A stretch of DNA of 64,000 nucleotides, from the NCBI RefSeq assembly GCF_900114245.1, contig NZ_FOSK01000003.1, positions 62,001 through 126,000 of the forward strand. The letters run 5' to 3'. The notes beneath the pieces were generated by a model. That model did no database searches. It was not told where the DNA came from and saw only the letters and a list, made by a program, of their open reading frames with translations. Below, piece after piece: positions 56,803 to 64,000 of the stretch. Origin of the DNA: Pseudovibrio ascidiaceicola. Its GTDB lineage: Bacteria; Pseudomonadota; Alphaproteobacteria; Rhizobiales; Stappiaceae. The first letter of the stretch is position 1. Every line of letters starts with the position of its first letter. A program made the translations under genes and the position numbers.

Positions 56803-57441
56803 ATGCAACTCTGGTTTAGACTTATACTTTATTTCCTTAAGTTCCCTTTTCAGGAAAAACTAGCAGATATGTTCAGCAAGTCTGTTGTCTGCCTGCGTGT
56901 TCTCCCCTCTGATATTGACATGAACATCCATCTCACCAACAGCCGCTATCTGGCCATGATGGACTTTGGCCGTGTGGACCACATGAGCCGCACCAAACTT
57001 GGCAAGGCGATATTCCGCAACAAATGGACACCACTGGCCAACCACGCCACCGTCCGTTTTCGGCGCGAGCTCCCGTTTGGCGAGCCGTTCAAGCTCGAAA
57101 GCGAGATTGTGTATTGGACGGACGAAGCCTGTGTGATGGAACAACGCTTCATCTTCACCAAAGGCCCAAAGAAAGGCATCGTTGCCGCCACTGGTCTGGT
57201 GCGCGTCAGCATGTACGACCGCGCACAAAAGGCCTTTGTCCCAACTACAGCAGTGCTGGAAGAAACCGAAACGCTGGCTACGAAGCTCCCACTGCAGCCG
57301 CATATCGAAGCTTTTTTGAAAGAAGAAAAAGCAATTCAGGCCTATGAACGCAAATCTGCTGGTATTGCTCCAGTGGATTCATTAGAAATACCAGCTGCTG
57401 AAAACGATCAATCAAAGGCAGACAACAGAAAGCATGGCTGA
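56803..57441 (+). CDS. Acyl-CoA thioesterase-like protein (4HBT, THEM6 type)
   Basis: 212 residues from the ATG at 56803, with GGAGAAGAA upstream. Hot-dog fold: SDIDMNIHLTNSRYLAMMDFGRVDHM carries the 4HBT active-site Asp and the central helix; ATVRFRRELPFGEPFKLES follows. The N-terminal hydrophobic segment (LWFRLILYFLKFPF) may bind membrane. The C-terminal tail is Glu/Lys-rich. It overlaps the following GST gene by 8 bp, so they form an operon. The acyl substrate is unknown. Confidence 0.85.
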   Translation: MQLWFRLILYFLKFPFQEKLADMFSKSVVCLRVLPSDIDMNIHLTNSRYLAMMDFGRVDHMSRTKLGKAIFRNKWTPLANHATVRFRRELPFGEPFKLESEIVYWTDEACVMEQRFIFTKGPKKGIVAATGLVRVSMYDRAQKAFVPTTAVLEETETLATKLPLQPHIEAFLKEEKAIQAYERKSAGIAPVDSLEIPAAENDQSKADNRKHG

Positions 57442-58117
57442 GCAGACCTCCCTCCCGATCCTGTATTCATTTCGTCGGTGTCCCTACGCAATGCGCGCAA
57501 GACTGGGATTGGTCGCAAGCCAGACAACCGTTGCCCTTCGTGAAATCGTGCTGCGCAACAAGCCTGCCCACATGCTGGAGATCTCGCCCAAGGGAACCGT
57601 TCCCGTCCTGCAACTGACTGATGGAACCGTCATTGAGGAAAGCCTTGAGATCATGCTCTGGGCTTTGCAGCAAAACGACCCTCAGAGCTGGCTCTCACCA
57701 GAGACGGGCTCGCTGGAAAAAATGCTGCAGCTGATTGAAGAGATGGACGGCGACTTCAAACGCAATCTGGACAGATACAAGTACTCCACGCGCTACGAAG
57801 GTGCAGATCCAGACGAACACTACACCCTCGCCATTCAGGAGCTCTCCAAGCTCGCTGAACGCCTTGAAAGCTCAGCGTATTTGTTCGGAAATCGCCCGAC
57901 TCTCGCAGATCAGGCACTCTTCCCGTTCGTACGCCAGTTCGCCAATGCAGATAAAGAACGCTTTGAGCGCGAAGCTCCTGCAAGCGTAAAAAAATGGCTG
58001 GGCGAACGCATCGACCAGCCGGATTTTAAAACTGTGTTTGGCACAAAATGGAAGCCATGGTCACCCGAGGATGACCTTGTACTCTTCCCGCAAGAGGCAG
58101 CTACACACGTCCTTTAA
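57434..58117 (+). CDS. Glutathione S-transferase-like protein
   Basis: 227 residues. The N-terminal thioredoxin-like domain has SFRRCPYAMRARLGL (CPYA with an active-site cysteine, as in omega/beta-type GSTs), KGTVPVLQL and EESLEIMLW. The C-terminal all-helical domain has NRPTLADQALFPFVRQFA with the N-capping motif. It probably binds glutathione and acts on electrophiles or as a thiol-transferase. It is co-transcribed with the thioesterase upstream; its last 17 bp overlap the convergent methyltransferase gene. Confidence 0.9.
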   Translation: MAEQTSLPILYSFRRCPYAMRARLGLVASQTTVALREIVLRNKPAHMLEISPKGTVPVLQLTDGTVIEESLEIMLWALQQNDPQSWLSPETGSLEKMLQLIEEMDGDFKRNLDRYKYSTRYEGADPDEHYTLAIQELSKLAERLESSAYLFGNRPTLADQALFPFVRQFANADKERFEREAPASVKKWLGERIDQPDFKTVFGTKWKPWSPEDDLVLFPQEAATHVL

Positions 58118-58757
58118 ACAGCGCAACTTCGCCAACAACCTCGATCGTAACATCCCTGAAGTATGTCTCCAGAATGGACCGCAGATCATCGAGGTTATCT
58201 TGAGCATTCGAGAAGATGCCCTTGCTGTTGTAAAAGCCCATTAGTTTGCGCGCGGCCCAGTTTGGCTTCTGCCCTTCCCCTAAAATGGTCGAGCCAAACA
58301 AGATCCCACCATCATTCAACAGCGGTCTGAGGTTCTCAAACACCATATACTTCTGCTTCATGGACCCCGGCAGACAGTGCAGCAGATAACCCAGATTGAT
58401 GCTGTCAAACTTGGCGTCGGTCCAGTCAATCGGCTCAAGCACATCAGCCTGGGTCGTGCTGACATTTGCCACTACAGAGCGGGCCTTGGCATAGTCCAGA
58501 CAGGTTTGGTTGAGGTCCATCAGCACCAGACGCGTCTTATCCGGAAAACGCCCGTGCTCCAGAAAATAGCCACTGCCAACCCCCACATCGAGGTGATTGG
58601 CACTGACATTGCGGTTGAAGAAACTCAGTGCCTTTGAAGCGGAGCAACGCCACAGAAACGTGTTGGAGAACCGCAGAACCAGCAGGTCATAAATACGCAG
58701 AGTTTTGTCGGAGTACACCTCTGCCCCAGCCGCGCTATCCAAATTCTCTTTGTTCAT
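58101..58757 (-). CDS. Class I SAM-dependent methyltransferase
   Basis: 218 residues from the ATG at 58757 (MNKENLDSAAG), with GCGGAA upstream. Rossmann motifs: motif I HLDVGVGSGYFLEH (about 60-73), the acidic residue in LVLMDLNQTCLDYA, TQADVLEPIDW and DSINLGYLLHCLPG, followed by LLNDGGILFGSTILG. The group resembles small-molecule methyltransferases (type 11/12). Acceptor unknown. It is tail-to-tail with the GST gene, with a 17-bp overlap. Confidence 0.85.
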   Translation of the reverse strand: MNKENLDSAAGAEVYSDKTLRIYDLLVLRFSNTFLWRCSASKALSFFNRNVSANHLDVGVGSGYFLEHGRFPDKTRLVLMDLNQTCLDYAKARSVVANVSTTQADVLEPIDWTDAKFDSINLGYLLHCLPGSMKQKYMVFENLRPLLNDGGILFGSTILGEGQKPNWAARKLMGFYNSKGIFSNAQDNLDDLRSILETYFRDVTIEVVGEVALFKGRV

Positions 58758-58840
58758 TTCCGCACCAATCCTGTTTTGCTTCACGCATGCATAGTTGCCA
58801 TACTAGAACAACAACATGAGCAAAACCCTACGTCATGGTT

Positions 58841-59587
58841 TTACACAGAACAACCAAGAGTTTGCATTAGCAGCTTTTCAAGCTCTGCAGCTGGCACTGT
58901 TTGATCCCAGAAATGGCGGTAAACAGCCTCTCCATCAAAGAAATCAGCTCCCTCACCATCAACACTCACCAGCCCCCATTTTGACGCGCCAACCTTGAAG
59001 GTTTGCGAGGCAAACGCACCAATATCATCAGCGTGTCGCTCATTCATGCGAATAACAAGATCATGCGCAGTTGCCGCAAGCTGCTCACGCTCTTCGTCAG
59101 AAGACAGGACATCCTCGGTATCCAGCAAGAACGCTTTGCCAAATCCGCCGTTCATATTCACCCGTTCAACATGCAGGCGATACCAGTCAAAATCAGCAAA
59201 ATCGACATAGAGCTTGGCCTTTGGATGCCGCATCAAATAGCGGTTGCGCAGCTCAATGCACAGCGGATCCCCTTTGCTTAATCGCTCAAAGCGCCCGATG
59301 ACAGTCAGTCGCGGATGAGCCAGTGGATCTCCCTTGCCCGGCTCACCAATCAGCAAAGACACCCGCTGATCCTGTTCAAGGCATTGAGAATGGTTGGAAA
59401 GGCTGGAGGCAAGCATAAACGGCACACCAACAACATCCGAGCTGACACCAACACGGCTGACAATTGGGTAGCCGGTCTCTGGCTCCAGAACAGCAAGAGA
59501 AGCAAATCTGACAGATCTGATCAGCTTCTTGGCAAGAGCGCGTGCTTCATCGGTGGTCTCACGAATTGGATCTATCTTCTTTTCCAT
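58841..59587 (-). CDS. HugZ-type haem/flavin split-barrel protein (PNPOx + DUF2470)
   Basis: 248 residues from the ATG at 59587 (MEKKIDPIRETTDEARALAK), preceded by GAGG; the longer frame to 59647 is not used. The N-terminal split barrel contains SVRFASLAVLEPETGYPIVSRVGV, LASSLSNHSQCLEQDQRVSLLIGEP and the haem/flavin-contact region. The C-terminal DUF2470-like domain contains VIRMNERHADDIGAFA. HugZ-family proteins bind or degrade haem in pathogens; relatives also bind FMN. The role here is uncertain because no haem uptake genes are nearby. Confidence 0.85.
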   Translation of the reverse strand: MEKKIDPIRETTDEARALAKKLIRSVRFASLAVLEPETGYPIVSRVGVSSDVVGVPFMLASSLSNHSQCLEQDQRVSLLIGEPGKGDPLAHPRLTVIGRFERLSKGDPLCIELRNRYLMRHPKAKLYVDFADFDWYRLHVERVNMNGGFGKAFLLDTEDVLSSDEEREQLAATAHDLVIRMNERHADDIGAFASQTFKVGASKWGLVSVDGEGADFFDGEAVYRHFWDQTVPAAELEKLLMQTLGCSV

Positions 59588-59643
59588 ACCAACCTCACTT
59601 TTCCCAATCTGACCCTGCTCAGATTCTTGGATCTTGTCTATCT

Positions 59644-59670
59644 CCACTTAAGCGTATTCCCGAAAAGTGG
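59644..59670. repeat. Hyphomicrobiales-type intergenic repeat element
   Basis: CCACTT (59644-59649) and AAGTGG (59665-59670) enclose CCCGAAAAG. The right half resembles the GATCCCGAAAAGTGG sequence I remember as very frequent between genes in rhizobial genomes. It lies upstream of hugZ in the divergent region. This is recognised from memory and not counted. Confidence 0.4.
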
Positions 59671-59913
59671 CCTCCATAATCTAGAGAGGACAACACGCTG
59701 CTTTAAGTAAGGTGAATAACATACTCAACTTAAAAATCAGCGAGAAATTGGTGTCTTAAACATTTTTTCAAGCATCTAATAAATTGATTTATATAACTTT
59801 TCAGACCTATTCATCTACATGAACAGAAGATGAATGGCGCTCTCAAAGAAGGTTCAGGCCATCTCTGGTTAATTAGTCTCAACAAACACGAAATACCGTT
59901 TACGGAGACGAAA
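59671..59913. other. AT-rich divergent promoter region
   Basis: Between the repeat element and the BA14K gene; strongly AT-rich in the middle (59700-59830). No gene is seen. GGAG at the right end is the ribosome site of the BA14K gene. Confidence 0.4.
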
Positions 59914-60405
59914 ATGGCTAAAGCATCAGCAGTAATTTCAGTAGCACTTGCAGGGGCAATGATGTTGCCAGTCGTTTCTGCAGCTCAGGCAGGCCCGCGA
60001 AACAATACGTACATTGAGAACAACACTTACGTTGAAAACAACTATTACCATAAGCGTAAGAAGAGGAAGCATAAGAAGCACGGCATCAATGCAGGTGAAG
60101 CAGCTGCAATCGGCGTTATCGGTCTGGCAGCAGGTCTCATCATCGGCAATGCAGTGACACCGCAACCTCAGTACGTTGCACCACCACGCCCAGCCTACCG
60201 TCCACCAGCACCAGCGTATCGCCCACCGGCATACCGTCCGCCAGTGGTGCACCACCAACCAGCACCGGTTTATCACGCTCAGGCTGTAGCCCCAGCCCCG
60301 TGGTCCCCGGCTTGGTTTGCATACTGCACCAACAAATACAGAAGCTTCAACCCGAACACCGGTACCTATCGCACCTACTCTGGCAAAAACCGTTTCTGCC
60401 AGTAA
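59914..60405 (+). CDS. BA14K-family secreted protein
   Basis: 163 residues from the ATG at 59914 (MAKASAVISVALAG), with GGAG upstream. It has a cleavable signal peptide (cleavage near AAQA-GPRN), an Asn/Tyr-rich segment (NNTYIENNTYVENNYY), a basic KRKKRKHKKH patch, one hydrophobic glycine-alanine helix (about 67-88), a Pro/Tyr-rich stretch with repeated AYRPP, and the C-terminal BA14K motif WFAYCTNKYRSFNPNTGTYR with two cysteines. BA14K was described as a lectin-like immunoreactive protein in Brucella. It is probably envelope-associated; function unproven. Confidence 0.88.
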   Translation: MAKASAVISVALAGAMMLPVVSAAQAGPRNNTYIENNTYVENNYYHKRKKRKHKKHGINAGEAAAIGVIGLAAGLIIGNAVTPQPQYVAPPRPAYRPPAPAYRPPAYRPPVVHHQPAPVYHAQAVAPAPWSPAWFAYCTNKYRSFNPNTGTYRTYSGKNRFCQ

Positions 60406-60512
60406 GCCCTGTCATCACAGAACACGCCCGCTTGAAAGAGATAAAGCCCCGTCTCGATCAGGTGGGCGTTCCCACATCTGGCTTCCGGCCAGCAAATCGC
60501 AAGCCGGTTGCT

Positions 60513-61322
60513 TTATTTGCAAACGCGATACTTGCAGCCTTTGCCATGGCAACCCTGATCAAAATGCAAGTGATCTTGGTGGTACCTGTCAGCCTCTGGT
60601 CCCAGCACAGTCGTGAAACGCTCACATGCTCCCTTATGCAAGCTGCTCAGGAAACGCACTTCAGCTGAAGAGCCATCCCAGCCCTCTTCGACGGTCACTT
60701 CCCGTCCATCAGACAAATAGAAACCAGCAATGTCGATGGCGTTACCCTTGCCGTGCTCTGAGAGCTTCGCACCGCGTTTGTTATTCCGGCCACGACAAGC
60801 ATACCCCGCAGCGGTGCGAATGCGCGTGATTGAAACACCCAGCTCCCGCCGAGCAGCAGGCACCGCCACATCTTGCATCCAGCCATCCAGCTTTTGCGCC
60901 AGCTCGCACTCAATCTGCACTGGCATCGTCAAGCCAATTTCCTGACCACCGCCAACAACAGAGCGCAAAGAAACAGGCTGATCAATCCCACATCCGCCCG
61001 GCCCGTCAACAGCGCTTGAAATCTCAACACTCCAGCCACGGAGCACACACATCCTCGCAGTACTTGCTGGAGGAAAAACGCGCTGGTTCTCAAGAGGTAC
61101 CGGAACAAGAGAAAGCGGCTTACCTACTGGAACAGGCGAAGGCTGAACACTCACCTTGCTCTGAGGAAGAGGCATCGGAGGCAATAAGGTTGAATTGCCA
61201 ACATAAGGACGAGCTTTTGGCATCGGTGTGGCACCAACGTGTGCAGCGCCGATGCACATGCCGACAACCAAAACGGCAGACAAAAGTCTTCCGGCAGCGT
61301 TCCCACCTGTCTTGTAACCCAC
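60513..61322 (-). CDS. Extensin-like C-terminal domain protein (peptidase-like fold)
   Basis: 269 residues. Signal peptide at about 1-32, a proline-rich linker (STLLPPMPLPQ to PVGKPLSLVPVP), then the extensin-like_C domain: GGCGIDQPVSLRSV, IRTAAGYACRGRNNKRGAKLSEHGKGNAIDIAGF (with the metal-type His and Asp), FLSSLHKGACERFTTVLGP and DRYHQDHLHFDQGCHG. The HG-AIDI and HxDHxHFD pattern is that of LAS-type zinc peptidases, so it may act on peptidoglycan peptides. It is widespread in Hyphomicrobiales but uncharacterised. Confidence 0.88.
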   Translation of the reverse strand: MGYKTGGNAAGRLLSAVLVVGMCIGAAHVGATPMPKARPYVGNSTLLPPMPLPQSKVSVQPSPVPVGKPLSLVPVPLENQRVFPPASTARMCVLRGWSVEISSAVDGPGGCGIDQPVSLRSVVGGGQEIGLTMPVQIECELAQKLDGWMQDVAVPAARRELGVSITRIRTAAGYACRGRNNKRGAKLSEHGKGNAIDIAGFYLSDGREVTVEEGWDGSSAEVRFLSSLHKGACERFTTVLGPEADRYHQDHLHFDQGCHGKGCKYRVCK

Positions 61323-61627
61323 CTCGAAATCCTCGATTTGAACAGACGTTTGCCCGGTGCTGTTCCTGATTCAATGCTGAATATTTCCGTTTTCCCGCCT
61401 GAATTGTCATGAATGTTTTAAACTATCCACGCCCAATTCACCCCGGGAAAAGCAAGAGTATAGCCCGACGAGCATTCGCGAAGCTGCAGAAAACCTGCAT
61501 ATTGATTTGACAGAGGAAACGCAAGAATTCCCTCGGTCTTTCACAAAACAACCAGAAAGTATCCTCCGGCTTTACACATATTATTCGCTATAGAAATTTT
61601 CAGTGATCCTAGGTGCTTTTCTAGCAG
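61323..61627. other. Gene-free region upstream of an orphan terminator
   Basis: Divergent region between the extensin-like gene and the plus-strand terminator at 61628. No reading frame with a ribosome site is visible. Because a plus-strand terminator ends it, it may encode a small RNA. Confidence 0.35.
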
Positions 61628-61651
61628 TGCCATGAAAAATGGCATTTTTTT
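61628..61651 (+). terminator. Orphan plus-strand intrinsic terminator
   Basis: TGCCAT (61628-61633), GAAAA, ATGGCA (61639-61644), then seven T residues (61645-61651). No coding gene precedes it on this strand, so it may end a small RNA or act as an attenuator for the 27-codon gene at 61716. Confidence 0.65.
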
Positions 61652-61715
61652 GCTTCCTAAGGCGGCTTCCGTCACATAAGCTTTAAACAGCTAGTGAGTA
61701 ACGGGAGATAAATCC

Positions 61716-61799
61716 ATGACTGTCACACGAAGCTTTAACGCCGTCGCAATTACACTTGCATTTGCATTTGTTGGTGCTGTCGTTATCGGCTTGCTATAG
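61716..61799 (+). CDS. 27-residue single-span membrane peptide
   Basis: ATG at 61716 with GGGAGA eight bases upstream. The product starts MTVTRSFN, a short basic head, and the remaining 19 residues form one hydrophobic helix ending GLL. Size, ribosome site and clean topology support a real small membrane protein; similar short hydrophobic products exist in related genomes, from memory. It could be a regulator of a membrane complex or a stress peptide. An orphan terminator lies 65 bp upstream. Confidence 0.6.
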   Translation: MTVTRSFNAVAITLAFAFVGAVVIGLL

Positions 61800-61875
61800 T
61801 CCCCCTCCCCCACACTGACCAAGTCCTTCACAAAATAAAAATCGAAGGCAAGACTTCACCAGATGCACAAAGAAA

Positions 61876-61897
61876 CCCACCTTGTTACCAAGGTGGG
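61876..61897 (-). terminator. Terminator of the azoreductase gene
   Basis: CCCACCTTG (61876-61884) pairs with CAAGGTGGG (61889-61897) around four bases. On the minus strand a T-rich TTTCTTT follows, so it ends azoR, 32 bp past its stop. Confidence 0.65.
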
Positions 61898-61928
61898 CTC
61901 AAGATAATAAATTGCTTTTGCGTATCAG

Positions 61929-62525
61929 TTACGCTGCCACAGCTGTCAGGCCAGCCATTGTGCTCTGCGCTTGTGCAATGGCTGCATCACGGTCAACAGC
62001 AACACCTTCCGCTGCAACAACTTCCACATCGCTCACACCAATAAAACCAAGCACCTGCTTGAGGTAAGGCACAGCAAAGTCTGCTGGAGAGCCAACAGGC
62101 ACGCCGCCAGCTGCTGCAACGATGTATGCCTTTTTGCCCGTCAGAAGGCCCTGTGGGCCGTATTCGGTGTAATTGAAGGTCACACCCACACGTGCAATCT
62201 GGTCAACCCATGCCTTCAAAACAGCTGGCACAGAGAAGTTGTAGATCGGCGCACCAATCACCAGCACATCCGCCTCTTTCAGCTCTGCGATGAGCGCATC
62301 AGACAGCGCAAGGCCTTCTTTCTGATCTTCACTGCGCTGCTCGTCAGGGGTGTAAGCAGCGCCGATCCACGCTTCATTGATGAAGGTAATCGGGGAGTTC
62401 AGATCACGCTCAATAACGGTGTCACCGTCATTGGAGATCTTAGAGGCAAGCTCATCGGAAAGCTGACGGGTTACGGATGTAGCCGTTGCCGCTGAGCTAT
62501 GGATCTTCAAAATTGTCTTCTTCAT
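61929..62525 (-). CDS. azoR: FMN-dependent NADH-azoreductase
   Basis: 198-residue flavodoxin-fold quinone/azo reductase. FMN phosphate-loop region IHSSAATATSVTRQLSDEL, GAPIYNFSVPAVLKAWVDQIARVGVTFNY and the second flavin loop VAAAGGVPVGSP are all family hallmarks. It reduces quinones, azo dyes and nitro compounds two electrons at a time and protects against thiol stress. It lies alone between two terminators. Confidence 0.94.
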   Translation of the reverse strand: MKKTILKIHSSAATATSVTRQLSDELASKISNDGDTVIERDLNSPITFINEAWIGAAYTPDEQRSEDQKEGLALSDALIAELKEADVLVIGAPIYNFSVPAVLKAWVDQIARVGVTFNYTEYGPQGLLTGKKAYIVAAAGGVPVGSPADFAVPYLKQVLGFIGVSDVEVVAAEGVAVDRDAAIAQAQSTMAGLTAVAA

Positions 62526-62655
62526 CGGTCATCTCCTATGCCCCAAAACAGGAGCTATTGTCTTCTCCTGAACATACATAGTGGAACCGCATCGAATGAT
62601 TAGATCACTAATTGGAAACAGTCCTTGCACACACCAGCGACAATCCGACAAAAAA

Positions 62656-62684
62656 AAGGGCTGCGAAAAATATCCGCAGCCCTT
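62656..62684 (-). terminator. Intrinsic terminator of metH
   Basis: AAGGGCTGCG (62656-62665) pairs perfectly with CGCAGCCCTT (62675-62684). On the minus strand seven or more T residues follow. It lies 23 bp past the metH stop. Confidence 0.9.
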
Positions 62685-62707
62685 CTAAATCTCAATTTTT
62701 CAAAAGG

Positions 62708-64000
62708 TTACTCGGCAGCTTCACGAGCCATCGGGTTGTAGTTCAAAATCGGAGCCAGCCAGCGCTCTGCCTTTGCCAGTTCCCAACCCTTACGCTTTGC
62801 ATAATCTTCCACCTGGTCCCGCTCAATCTTGCCAATACCGAAGTAGTGACTGTCAGGGTGGGAGAAGTAGAGACCAGACACAGCAGATCCCGGCCACATC
62901 GCGTAGCTCTCGGTCAGTGAGATGCCTGTCTGCGCTTCCGCATCAAGCAACTCCCAAAGAGTACCCTTCTCAGTATGATCAGGCTGCGCAGGGTAACCCG
63001 GTGCTGGACGGATACCATCGTAGTCCTCTGCAATCAGATCAGCATTAGACAGACCTTCATTCGGCGCATAGGCCCAAAGCTCAGTACGCACCAGTTCGTG
63101 CATCCGCTCTGCAAGTGCTTCTGCCAAACGGTCAGCAATCGCCTGACTGAGGATCTTATTGTAGTCATCACCAGCTTCGCCGTAGCGCTTGGCAATTTCA
63201 TCCTCACCAATACCTGCAGTCACAGCAAACCCGCCAACATAGTCCGGGATACCGCTGTCAATCGGGGCAACAAAGTCCGCAAGAGCCACGTTCCCACGAT
63301 CAGAGGAACTCCGGTCCATCTGCTGGCGAAGGGTATAAAGACGGTTCAGCTCAGTTGTACGGCTCTCATCGGTGTAAAGCACCAGGTCATCACCGTCTTG
63401 AGCACAAGGCCAGAAACCAACCACAGCATTTGCTTGCAGCAGTTTACCCTCTACGATCTCCTTCAGCATCTCCTGCGCATCATTATAAAGCGCCTGAGCT
63501 GCTGGACCATAGCGGTCATCTGTCAGCACTGCAGGATAGGCCCCTTTGATCTCCCAGGTTGAGAAGAAAGGTGTCCAGTCAATGTATCTCACCAACTCCT
63601 CTAACGAGACATTGGTGAATGTCTTGGTGCCAATGAACTTAGGCTTGGTTGGAGCATATCCGTCAAAGTTAGGCTTGAAGCGGTTTTCACGAGCCTTCTC
63701 GATGGTCGCCCGTACCTTCTTGTTCCGAGACCGTGCGTGCTTTTCAGCAACATCTGCATATTCAACACGCGTTGCATCATAAAGTGTCTCACGACCGCCT
63801 TCACTCACCAGCCGGGACGCAACACCCACCGCACGTCCAGCATCAGTGACATAAATCGCCTGACCCTTGGAGTAGTTAGGATGGATCTTCACCGCTGTAT
63901 GAACACGAGAGGTCGTCGCACCACCAATCAGCAGCGGAATATCCAAACCCTCACGCTCCATCTCAGAAGCCACATGACACATCTCATCAAGCGAAGGTGT
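62708..64000 (-). CDS. metH: Cobalamin-dependent methionine synthase MetH, 3' part (truncated by window edge)
   Basis: 430 codons visible; the frame is open at 64000 (TPSLDEMCHVASEMEREG), so the N-terminal homocysteine and folate domains and most of the B12 domain lie outside. Visible are the end of the B12-binding domain (IPLLIGGATTSRVHTAVKI) and the whole C-terminal activation domain. The latter includes WTPFFSTWEIKGAYP, NAVVGFWPC, the SAM-binding RPAPGYPAQPDHTEK and LTESYAMWPGSAVSGLYFSHP. The enzyme methylates homocysteine to methionine; this domain restores oxidised B12 using SAM and a reductase. A strong terminator follows. Confidence 0.97.
   Translation of the reverse strand, partial: TPSLDEMCHVASEMEREGLDIPLLIGGATTSRVHTAVKIHPNYSKGQAIYVTDAGRAVGVASRLVSEGGRETLYDATRVEYADVAEKHARSRNKKVRATIEKARENRFKPNFDGYAPTKPKFIGTKTFTNVSLEELVRYIDWTPFFSTWEIKGAYPAVLTDDRYGPAAQALYNDAQEMLKEIVEGKLLQANAVVGFWPCAQDGDDLVLYTDESRTTELNRLYTLRQQMDRSSSDRGNVALADFVAPIDSGIPDYVGGFAVTAGIGEDEIAKRYGEAGDDYNKILSQAIADRLAEALAERMHELVRTELWAYAPNEGLSNADLIAEDYDGIRPAPGYPAQPDHTEKGTLWELLDAEAQTGISLTESYAMWPGSAVSGLYFSHPDSHYFGIGKIERDQVEDYAKRKGWELAKAERWLAPILNYNPMAREAAE

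Overview
The window (64 kb, moderate GC, densely coding) looks like a chromosomal segment of an alphaproteobacterium of the Hyphomicrobiales (Rhizobiales), most likely a marine Stappiaceae/Pseudovibrio-type organism. This rests on the dcw gene order ending lpxC-bamD-recN-ligA, a BA14K-family protein, a type A RNase P RNA and the general protein resemblance. The genus is an inference from memory, not a measured match.

Layout. 1-885: the 5' part of ligA (minus strand, runs off the left edge). 1080-5970: an accessory block between ligA and recN with a GT87-like membrane protein, a lipoprotein, a FetA/FetB-type ABC pair, and a TetR regulator divergent from an HPP membrane protein. 6019-29661: one long minus-strand division and cell-wall cluster, in transcription order mraZ, rsmH, ftsL, ftsI, a fused murE-murF, mraY, murD, ftsW, murG, murC, murB, ddl, ftsQ, ftsA, ftsZ, then lpxC, bamD and recN. 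Many of its joints are ATGA or TGATG overlaps, so translational coupling is likely. The gene-free 29662-30280 upstream of mraZ carries four decamer-spaced MraZ-type boxes.

30281-47224 is ordinary accessory and housekeeping material: a TIM-barrel isomerase, an MFS exporter with a divergent MerR regulator and a classical 19-bp-spacer promoter, peptidase T, LysE exporter, sulfatase-modifying-factor-like protein, SDR, SRPBCC protein, CurA-like reductase, rnpB, a MocR/flavin-oxidase divergent pair, lytic transglycosylase, amidase plus TerB-DnaJ protein, a GGDEF-EAL protein and a DoxX protein. 47257-51634 holds a MarR-type regulator divergent from a fused 5-oxoprolinase/hydantoinase.

51809-52603 is the most unusual part: an isolated, AT-rich transcription unit of a three-helix membrane protein followed by two overlapping micro-ORFs of 40 and 31 codons. 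Both micro-ORFs encode a run of 8-9 prolines followed by E-R-x-I-[RK]-E. After it come a VapBC-type toxin-antitoxin pair, a structured gene-free stretch, a calcium/sodium exchanger, two TauE paralogues, a thioesterase-GST pair, a methyltransferase, a HugZ-type protein, a BA14K protein, an extensin-like peptidase-fold protein, a 27-residue membrane peptide, azoreductase and the 3' part of metH (open at the right edge).

Start sites were moved inward from the longest reading frame wherever a Shine-Dalgarno, a family N-terminus or a stop-start overlap supported it. No tRNA, IS element or CRISPR array was seen.
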